In this document: positions 50,843 through 57,798 of the stretch, in pieces | Position numbering within the stretch: position 1 is the stretch's first letter | How the letters are laid out: each line of letters starts with the position of its first letter | Program-made: the position numbers and the translations under genes | DNA from: Alphaproteobacteria bacterium | Lineage (GTDB): Bacteria > Pseudomonadota > Alphaproteobacteria > Acetobacterales > Acetobacteraceae | Reading direction: 5' to 3' | NCBI GenBank assembly: GCA_017307285.1 | Contig: JAFKFI010000049.1 | Span: forward strand, 1 to 64,000 | DNA: 64,000 bases | Notes under the pieces: model-generated | Databases searched by the model: none | What the model was told of the DNA's origin: nothing | Seen by the model: only the letters and a program-made list of their open reading frames with translations

Positions 50843-52201
50843 ATGGCTAAGCTCACGAAACGGCTGGTCGACGCAGCCGAGCCCCGCGAGAAGGACTACG
50901 TCGTCTGGGATGACGAGCTACCAGGTTTCGGCCTCCGCGTCTTCACGTCTGGCAAGCGCAGCTACGTCCTTCAATATCGGGCATTGGGCCGCTCGCGCCG
51001 CTACACGATCGGCTTGCATGGCGTTTGGACCGCCGAAGGCGCTCGCCAGGAGGCGAAAGTCCAGTTGGGCCGCGTTGCCCAGGGGGACAATCCCGCCGAA
51101 GAGCGACAGCTCGATCATAAAGCCATCACGGTCAAGGAGCTCTGCACACTCTACCTCAATGACCTGAACGCTGGCCTAATCCTGGGGAAAGGTGGGCGGC
51201 CCAAGAAGCCGACGACAATCGTCACGGACACCGGGCGTATCGAGCGGCACATCATCCCGCTCCTGGGAACGCGCCGCGTGAAGGACCTGACCAAGGCGGA
51301 CATCAACAAGGCCCTGAAGGATATCATGGCCGGCAAGACGCGAGTCTCGGTCAAGACGAAGAAGCTGCGCGGCAAGGCCATCGTCCGCGGTGGGGCCGGA
51401 ACGGCGACGCGAACGGTCGGTCTCCTCGGCGGCATTCTCACCTACGCCGTCGAAGCCGGCATCATCACATCCAATCCCGCACACGGTCTCCGCAAGCCGA
51501 AGGACAACGTGCGGCAGCGCCGATTGTCGGAAGCGGAATATCGGACGCTGGGTGAAATGCTGCGCAAGGCCGCCCAGGAGGAGAAGTATGCGATGACGGT
51601 GGATATCATCCGCCAGATCGCGCTGACCGGCTGCCGTCGTGGCGAAATGATCGGCCTGAAGTGGATCGAGGCGGACACAGAGGCGAGCTGCCTGCGGCTA
51701 ATGGACAGCAAGGAGGGCGAATCCATCCGACCGATCGGCTTGCCGGTCGTCGAGTATCTGGAACAACGACACGCCGAGGATGTCGGTACATACGTTTTCC
51801 CTGGCCGGGGCGAGGACAATGCCTTCGGCAGTTTCCCGAACCATTGGGAGCAGCTCTTCAAGGATTCAGCCCTTTCCGACGTGACGCCGCATGTGCTCCG
51901 CCACAGCTTCGCGAGCATCGCCAACGACCTTGGCTTCACCGAAGTGACCATCGCGGCCTTGGTCGGCCACGCCAAGGGCTCGGTCACCAGCAAGTATATC
52001 CACACGCTCGACACCGCCCTGATCATGGCGGCCGATACGATCTCGGGCTATATTCAGGGTTTGCTTGATGGCATTGAATTCAAACAGACGGCTTATGCCC
52101 TGGACCGGGATTCACGGCGAGCCGCGCTCGATCGCTTCTTGATCAAGGCTATCGCCGATCCAGCCAAAGAGCCGGAAGCGGATGTTCCGCTGGCCGCATA
52201 G
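50843..52201 (+). CDS. Tyrosine recombinase (integrase)
   Basis: 452 residues from ATG 50843, preceded by GGGAGAG. The N-terminal arm-type domain MAKLTKRLVDAAEPREKDYV then VWDDELPGFGLRVFTSGKRS (DUF4102-like) is typical of island integrases. The core-binding domain starts near residue 95. Catalytic residues: Arg265 in LTGCRRGEMIGLKW, His350 and Arg353 in HVLRHSFAS, His376 in LVGHAKGSVT and Tyr385 in SKYIH. So all expected members of the R-H-R-H-Y set are present and the enzyme looks active. It cuts and joins att sites in the tRNA gene. It reads away from the att fragment into the element. Confidence 0.96.
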   Translation: MAKLTKRLVDAAEPREKDYVVWDDELPGFGLRVFTSGKRSYVLQYRALGRSRRYTIGLHGVWTAEGARQEAKVQLGRVAQGDNPAEERQLDHKAITVKELCTLYLNDLNAGLILGKGGRPKKPTTIVTDTGRIERHIIPLLGTRRVKDLTKADINKALKDIMAGKTRVSVKTKKLRGKAIVRGGAGTATRTVGLLGGILTYAVEAGIITSNPAHGLRKPKDNVRQRRLSEAEYRTLGEMLRKAAQEEKYAMTVDIIRQIALTGCRRGEMIGLKWIEADTEASCLRLMDSKEGESIRPIGLPVVEYLEQRHAEDVGTYVFPGRGEDNAFGSFPNHWEQLFKDSALSDVTPHVLRHSFASIANDLGFTEVTIAALVGHAKGSVTSKYIHTLDTALIMAADTISGYIQGLLDGIEFKQTAYALDRDSRRAALDRFLIKAIADPAKEPEADVPLAA

Positions 52202-52244
52202 GAGTTGGGCGCGTCGCCAAACGGCGCGAAGGTCGGATCAGCGA

Positions 52245-52758
52245 ATGCCCTTTAAGTCTCTCGATGACATTCTGAAGCCTGATCCCCGCTTCGCCGATCT
52301 TTGCGTCGTTCAAGGTGGCATCGCCCGGCGAATGACGCTTGCCGATCATCATGGAGCGATCGCGGGCATCAGTCTCAGCGACGCCGTACCGGACGAGGTA
52401 GGCGCGGCCTTCGACCGCGCTCGGAACACCGTCATCTACGCGTTTTTCGACTATGATCTGTTCGTTGTCGGTGAGGTCCAGGCTTTCGGCGCGTTCGAGT
52501 TGGCGTTGAAACATCGCCTCAACGGCCATGGGGGCGCCGCGCGTGGCACACTGCGCAATCTCGTCGATCGGGCGAGGAAGGCTGGCATCCTACCGGCGCT
52601 CCGTGCCCGGTCCCACAGTGGTCTCCGACCCTATCGAGGCTCTGATCGCTCTACGAAATGGATTGTCTCATGGCACGTCCGACATCCACTCGCCGGGAAT
52701 GGCACTCGAGGTCGTGGCTGCCTGCGCTTCATGGATCGATCACGTATTTCCGTCGTAG
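52245..52758 (+). pseudogene. HEPN-like protein, frame broken
   Basis: From ATG 52245 one frame reads PFKSLDDILKPDPRFADLCV, then DLFVVGEVQAFGAFELALKH and GTLRNLVDRARKAGILPAL. A shift of one base around 52590-52615 is needed to continue in the other frame with PGPTVVSDPIEALIALRNGL, SHG and a final ALEVVAACASWIDHVF. RNGLSH matches the R-x4-H motif of HEPN ribonuclease/nucleotide-binding domains, which act as toxins or defence effectors. Together the two parts give about 170 residues, normal for a stand-alone HEPN protein. Either it is a decayed gene, or a sequencing error produced the shift. It lies 43 bases after the integrase. Confidence 0.55.
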
Positions 52759-52772
52759 CTCTGACCGGCACG

Positions 52773-53477
52773 CTACGCTGATCGAAGATCCTCGCCTCGA
52801 ACGGCTCGCACAAACTCATCGCGAGTGAGCGCGCAGAGGGCAAATTCGCCGCGCTTCAAAGGGCCCCCAAGGCGGGTCGTTGCGCCGGGGCCGGCGAGGT
52901 AGAAGATGTATGGACCCGCATTGAAGAAGACGTGGGCAGCGGCGCGCTTCCACTTCTCAATGAACTGCTTGTTTGGCCCCATCCACCGCATGATCGCGAA
53001 TTCCTTGCCGTCGAGATTGACGACGCGGGATTTGAAATCGAGCGACATGCTGAAGTAGGTCCCCAGGAACGAGCTTTCGCTGTGGACGTGGACCAGCCAG
53101 AACATCCGATGCTCGCGCCGATAGAAGGCCTCCCGCGCGTTGCGTTCGTCCTCGCTGATCGAGGAGTGCTGCAACTCCAGCACGGTGGCCATAGGGGTGC
53201 CACTGCCCACCAGGACGTCAGCGCGATGAAACTCCCCAGTCATCAGATCGCGCAAACCAATCTCGCGACACGACATGTCGAACAGTTCTTTCCAGCCGAG
53301 ATGCCAGGGTCCCTCGGGCTCGCTCCAGGGGTCGCAATCGCCGGCCTTATGCCGCCAGTGGGGCGTGTTCTCGACCGGCATGACAGCGGTGAGCAGACCA
53401 CCGCAATCGAGGCAAGTCGTGCGCTCTCCCTTTGCGATGGGCGCGCGCTTCTGGTTGCCGACCCAGGCATAGAGCAT
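52773..53477 (-). CDS. CoiA-like nuclease
   Basis: 234 residues. The N-terminal zinc-finger-like CLDCGG (Cys22, Cys25) and HWRHKAGDCDPW, then GPWHLGWKELF, and the nuclease core HRADVLV (Asp87) with LELQHSSIS (Glu101, Gln103), followed by SEDERNAREAFYRREHRMFW, match competence protein CoiA-like nucleases of the PD-(D/E)xK fold. CoiA promotes recombination of incoming single-stranded DNA; relatives occur in mobile elements and defence loci. The gene lies 15 bases after hamB on the same strand, so it should be co-transcribed with it. A role with the Hachiman pair is inferred only from position. Start at 53477 ATG. Confidence 0.8.
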   Translation of the reverse strand: MLYAWVGNQKRAPIAKGERTTCLDCGGLLTAVMPVENTPHWRHKAGDCDPWSEPEGPWHLGWKELFDMSCREIGLRDLMTGEFHRADVLVGSGTPMATVLELQHSSISEDERNAREAFYRREHRMFWLVHVHSESSFLGTYFSMSLDFKSRVVNLDGKEFAIMRWMGPNKQFIEKWKRAAAHVFFNAGPYIFYLAGPGATTRLGGPLKRGEFALCALTRDEFVRAVRGEDLRSA

Positions 53478-53492
53478 GGCTAACGCTCTCCG

Positions 53493-56400
53493 TTACGCAT
53501 CGGCCTGCGGCCAGCGCAGTTTTCCGCGGCCGACGCGCAAGGCTTCCACCAGCCTGGTGTTGCCGGCCAATCTGCCCGAGAAGAGGCTGGGCTTGGGATC
53601 GACAGCCGACTTCTTGAATGCGGCGACCCGCTGGTAGTCGGGCGTCGCTAACCAGGTCCGCCCGTCTCCTTCGTCGGTGACGATCCGATAGAGGCCGGCA
53701 GGCGGGGCGGCGGCGATGTCGAGCAGGCGCTTATAGTGTTCGACCGACCACTTCTGGATGCCGCCGCTGAGGGCTTCGGTGCGGAAGCGAGCCCATAGTG
53801 CAGCAGTGTCGGGCGTGGGCCAGTCGCCGGCGTCGGTGTAGGCCGTGATCTCGTCGGATTCGAGCCAGGCCCGCATTTCGGCGGGCGTGACGAAGACAGG
53901 CTTGGCATCCTCGATCGCCGCCATGGCCGCCCGCCGTGACGGAAGGCCCGCACGGATCAGCATCGACATCATGAATTGCGGGACGCCGGTTTCGACCGCT
54001 GCTGCGCCGCCGCCCGCCACCGTCTCCGGCGACCAGCCGAGGGACATGCGGCGTGTACGGACGGCTTCCAACGCCCAGACCAAACGATAGGTGAAGGCGT
54101 CTTCTACCGCGCGCATGTTCTGCGGCCCGATCTTGGCGACGTCCTCGCCAGACACCCAACTGCGCAGGATGGCCTTCCAATTCGCCGGCAGCGCGTTCGC
54201 CTTGTCGGGGATGAAGGGCCGCATAAACAGAAGGCGTTCGCCGAGACCACCGAGAGCGTCGACAAGTTCGTCGATGTCACCGCTTAGCGCTGCGGCGTCG
54301 GCACGATCAAGGAGTTCGGCCAGCTCGTCGGCCATGGCGTCGATGGTGAGGCCAGCCTCAAGCCCGACACCCATGGCGAAATGTCCCCGCCGCGCCTGCG
54401 CCGTAGTGGTCTTCCAAATGAGATCGGCGCGCGCCTCGAACACTTTCTTGTGCAGCGGGGCGACGTCCTCGTCTTCGCGGGCGATCTGTCGAGCCCAGAG
54501 CGATCCCATGAGGGCCTCATCCAATAGCCTCGGCAGGTCGGCGCGATCGGAATCGAGTGCTTCGATCAGCCCGAACACGGTCGCATCAAGGCGTTCGACG
54601 ATTTGCGAAAGCGGCTCCTCGTCAATCGTCTCTTCCTCATCATCGCCGCCGTCTTCATCGTCGTCGCCATCGACATCATATTCCGCCCCTGCCGCCAGGC
54701 GCTCGGCGACCGCGGCTTCCTCCTCGGGCGATCTCCAGGCTTCACGGGCATTGGCGAGATATTCCCAGGCATCGTCGCGATCTAGGACGCCTTCGCGGGA
54801 CAGGCGCTCAAGGATCTCGGCCACGATCTGGATGAGGCCGCTCTTTAATGTGCGGGCCTTGGCGGAGGCGACCAGCTTTCGCCACTCCTTCTTTCGCCAA
54901 TCAATCTTATCGAACATGACATGGACGATGAGGCCTTCGACATCTACGAAAGCGCGGCCCGCGCGGCCGGCGACGTTCGCGAACTCCTCGCCTTTGATCT
55001 TCTCGGACGCCCGATACAGCGCTGGCACCAACAGGACGGCGGCGTTGAGATTGAGGCCCTGCGACAGCGTCGGCGATGCGACGATGACCTTCAGGACACC
55101 GTCGGACAGAAGGGCTTCCAGTTCACGCAAGAACGGGTTTGGCAGCCGGCCATGGTGGATGGCGACGCCCGCCTTCAGGCAAGCGACAGCGGGATGGTCT
55201 TCGCCCAACCATTCCTTGCCCACCTCCATGGCGCGCGCGATCGACGCTTCGTCTTCCAGCAGCGAATCCAGATAGCCACGCTTGCAGAGGTCCACGACCT
55301 GCTTGCCGTAGCTCTCGACCCAATTCGCCTGGGTGGAGAAGATCAGGGTCCGCTTGCCCTGGCCTGCGAATTCCCACGCCGCGAACAAGGCGAGGTGCGA
55401 GTTCTTGCGCGGATAGGGCTTCTTCTCCTTCCCGCGCGCTGGTTTCTGCACGACGAATTTGTCGAGGAAGGGCCCATCGTCGTCGAGGTCGAGCCGGAGC
55501 AATGCGTCCTTGCCTCGCCAGGAGAGCGCGCCGAACCGCTGCCGTGTCGGGCGCCAGTCGGAGCGCACCGGCTCGCCCGGTTCGTCGGAGCGTATCCAGG
55601 CGGTGAGATCGTCCAGCTCATCGCCGCTCGGCAGGATGGCGGAGAGGCAGACGATCCGACGTTCGCTCGCGTCCGGGCGCCGAAGTAGGCGCTGCACGAG
55701 CGTCTCGTAACGGATTTCGCGCTCGCTCGGGCCGATCATGTGGCCTTCGTCGAGGACGATCAGGCCGACATCATCGATCAGCGACGGATCGCTTCGCAGC
55801 GCGAAGTCGAGCTTCTCGGGTGTCGCGATGATGATCTCGCGGGTGCGCAAGGCGTCTTCGTCGCCAGCTGAAAGACCGCTGGCGCCGTAAAGGGACGAGA
55901 CGCTGAATCCGAGGGGCGCGAAGGTCTTTCTGAAGGACCGCTCGGTCTGGGCCGACAGGGCGCGCAGCGGCGTCACAATCAGCACCCTGCGCTCCGACGA
56001 CAGCGTCATCAGCGCGGCGATCTCGGCCACCCGCGTCTTGCCGGCGCTGGTCGGCAAAGCGACGACCAGATCGTCAGTGACGTCCGTGGAACGCTGGGCC
56101 GCTTCGCGCTGCGATGGCCATAGCTCCACCTCGGAAGTTTTTCGCGCGTAGAGCGACGAGATGAAGAGCCGGCGCAGGTCCGGGTATTTTTCCTCCGTCC
56201 CCGCTGGCGGCTCCGTCGGCAGGGTCTGGTGCAGCGAATGCTGCCAGAGGTCGTCGATCAGGTGCCGGCAGAGATTCGACATCCACCACAGCGGTACATT
56301 CTCCGCATTGTCCGCCAGGCTGACCGCGGTGGTGAGCAACGCGCGTGCGCTATCGATCGGCTCGGGCTCGCCCGTCTCGAGCGCGAAGTCAAAATGCGCA

Positions 56401-56996
56401 AGGGCCCGGCAGATCGTCGTGTTGAGGATGGTCGATAGCACCTCGTCGATGTCTGGTTCTTCGCCCCGTAGCGCCTCGGCGACCTGCTCATCACCATGAG
56501 CCCCGTCGTCCAACCAATCGCGAACGAAGCCACGCAACTGGCCGAGATCGCGCAGGATCAGGTGTCGAATCGCCGCTTCGCCCGGCGAGGCATTGAGGTC
56601 GTCCGCAGTCTCGTTGAAGAGCGAATAGGCGACGGCTGAGAAGCCGGCGAGGTGATAGGCGGCGGCAGCGATGGTACGACGGAAGCCGCGATCAGGCGAT
56701 TCTGGATCACCATTGCGCACCAGGGCTTCGAAGGCGTTGGCAGCGCGCTCGAACGCCTTGCTGGTCAGATCCGAAGCGCCAGCTTGAGCACGGAGGGCCA
56801 TCCCGCCCCGCAATAGGGCGAAGCCATGTTCGGCAAGATCGGTTTCGATTGTCGCGCCGAGAGGCGGCGCATTCGGCGGCAGGACGCCCTCCTCGCGCAT
56901 CAGCGACCAAGCCGCGCCGCGATAGAGGAGGCGCCCAAGGATACCGTCGACGGTCGCGGTCGCCAGAAATGCGGTCAGTTCGTCAATCGTCTCCAA
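53493..56996 (-). CDS. hamB: Hachiman HamB-like DExH helicase
   Basis: 1167 residues. The N-terminal 290 are helical (repeats such as AFERAANAFEALVRNG), and then comes the superfamily 2 core: motif I ALPTSAGKTRVAEIAAL (Walker A 314-321), TPLRALSAQ, motif II LIVLDEGHM (DEGH 416-419), motif III variant CLSAILPSG, motif V VASPTLSQGLNLN (639-651) and motif VI NVAGRAGRA. An acidic linker (about 795-815) leads to a long helical C-terminus of about 350 residues. Paired with a DUF1837 HamA gene, which it overlaps by 14 bases, this fits HamB of the Hachiman (AbpAB-like) phage-defence system, where the helicase senses aberrant DNA and restrains HamA. The whole protein is intact. Confidence 0.85.
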   Translation of the reverse strand: METIDELTAFLATATVDGILGRLLYRGAAWSLMREEGVLPPNAPPLGATIETDLAEHGFALLRGGMALRAQAGASDLTSKAFERAANAFEALVRNGDPESPDRGFRRTIAAAAYHLAGFSAVAYSLFNETADDLNASPGEAAIRHLILRDLGQLRGFVRDWLDDGAHGDEQVAEALRGEEPDIDEVLSTILNTTICRALAHFDFALETGEPEPIDSARALLTTAVSLADNAENVPLWWMSNLCRHLIDDLWQHSLHQTLPTEPPAGTEEKYPDLRRLFISSLYARKTSEVELWPSQREAAQRSTDVTDDLVVALPTSAGKTRVAEIAALMTLSSERRVLIVTPLRALSAQTERSFRKTFAPLGFSVSSLYGASGLSAGDEDALRTREIIIATPEKLDFALRSDPSLIDDVGLIVLDEGHMIGPSEREIRYETLVQRLLRRPDASERRIVCLSAILPSGDELDDLTAWIRSDEPGEPVRSDWRPTRQRFGALSWRGKDALLRLDLDDDGPFLDKFVVQKPARGKEKKPYPRKNSHLALFAAWEFAGQGKRTLIFSTQANWVESYGKQVVDLCKRGYLDSLLEDEASIARAMEVGKEWLGEDHPAVACLKAGVAIHHGRLPNPFLRELEALLSDGVLKVIVASPTLSQGLNLNAAVLLVPALYRASEKIKGEEFANVAGRAGRAFVDVEGLIVHVMFDKIDWRKKEWRKLVASAKARTLKSGLIQIVAEILERLSREGVLDRDDAWEYLANAREAWRSPEEEAAVAERLAAGAEYDVDGDDDEDGGDDEEETIDEEPLSQIVERLDATVFGLIEALDSDRADLPRLLDEALMGSLWARQIAREDEDVAPLHKKVFEARADLIWKTTTAQARRGHFAMGVGLEAGLTIDAMADELAELLDRADAAALSGDIDELVDALGGLGERLLFMRPFIPDKANALPANWKAILRSWVSGEDVAKIGPQNMRAVEDAFTYRLVWALEAVRTRRMSLGWSPETVAGGGAAAVETGVPQFMMSMLIRAGLPSRRAAMAAIEDAKPVFVTPAEMRAWLESDEITAYTDAGDWPTPDTAALWARFRTEALSGGIQKWSVEHYKRLLDIAAAPPAGLYRIVTDEGDGRTWLATPDYQRVAAFKKSAVDPKPSLFSGRLAGNTRLVEALRVGRGKLRWPQADA

Positions 56997-57765
56997 GGTC
57001 TTCCGCCTCCTGGTACATGGCCGCGATGAAGTCCTGGTGATCCTCGACGTGGATGTTCACGACGTAGTGGTCCCGATTGGTCCCCGTGCCGTCGAGGTCC
57101 TCCTTCAGTGAAGCGTGGGGGCCGTTGCCCGACACGGTGAAGAGCATGTGGTCGATGCGATCGGCGCGAAGGGATTTCAGGCCCACTTCGTCACGGAGGC
57201 TGCGGCCCAGCGCGTTGTCGTCCGGATCGGCGCTCTCCAACAGGCGGTTGGCGACGAACAGCAGGGAGTCGGGCGTGCAACGGCCGCTGTCGCGGTTCAG
57301 TACCTTGCGAGCGCTCGTGACCGTGGCTTTGCCGAGTGCCTTGTTGCTCTTGGCTTCGCCTTTCAGAAGCCAGAGCTTCTCGCCGGCCCCATCGTACCCG
57401 GCGCCGATGAAGTCATCGCCGCGCATGGCCATGTTGCGGCCGTCCTTATAGCGGAGACGGCGCACGGGGACGCGTAGACCGATCTCTTCCTCGACTAGCT
57501 CCGTCGCGAGAATCTCGCCGAGATCGCCGGACCGGCCTTTGGCGGTTTGCGGCATCGCTTCACTGAGAATCGCGGCCGCGACCTTGTATCCGAGCCGGTC
57601 CACGTCTTCGGCAATGCGGTCGAGTCGGTCGTAATGCGATCGGATGGTCTCGGCGAGGTCATCGCGAATCTCATCGCGACCGCCGTCCTTTTCGACATAC
57701 GTCCAATAGCGCTTCCGCTTGTCCTTTTCTTTCGTGGCTTCGCACCACTTTTTATATAGCCCCAC
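56983..57765 (-). CDS. hamA: Hachiman HamA-like nuclease (DUF1837)
   Basis: 260 residues. The C-terminal domain has a PD-(D/E)xK-type layout: GDLGEILATELV (Glu84), NMAMRGDDFIGAG (Asp117/Asp118) and LWLLKGEAKSNKAL (Glu137, Lys139), typical of HamA/AbpA. The N-terminus is a helical segment (KKWCEATKEKDKRKRYW; RSHYDRLDRIAEDVDRLGYK). In Hachiman, HamA is a DNase held inactive by HamB and released on phage-induced DNA changes, killing the infected cell. The active-site residues are all present. The start is 33 bases after the TrlF stop, and the gene overlaps hamB. ATG 57765 fits the family length. Confidence 0.85.
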   Translation of the reverse strand: MGLYKKWCEATKEKDKRKRYWTYVEKDGGRDEIRDDLAETIRSHYDRLDRIAEDVDRLGYKVAAAILSEAMPQTAKGRSGDLGEILATELVEEEIGLRVPVRRLRYKDGRNMAMRGDDFIGAGYDGAGEKLWLLKGEAKSNKALGKATVTSARKVLNRDSGRCTPDSLLFVANRLLESADPDDNALGRSLRDEVGLKSLRADRIDHMLFTVSGNGPHASLKEDLDGTGTNRDHYVVNIHVEDHQDFIAAMYQEAEDLGDD

Positions 57766-57798
57766 GCGACGCTCCCTTGCCGATTAGATTAGACTCAT

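Noticed and set aside
52590..52620. Programmed frameshifting in the HEPN-like gene
   Set aside because: No slippery heptamer or clear stimulatory structure was evident; decay or sequencing error is simpler.
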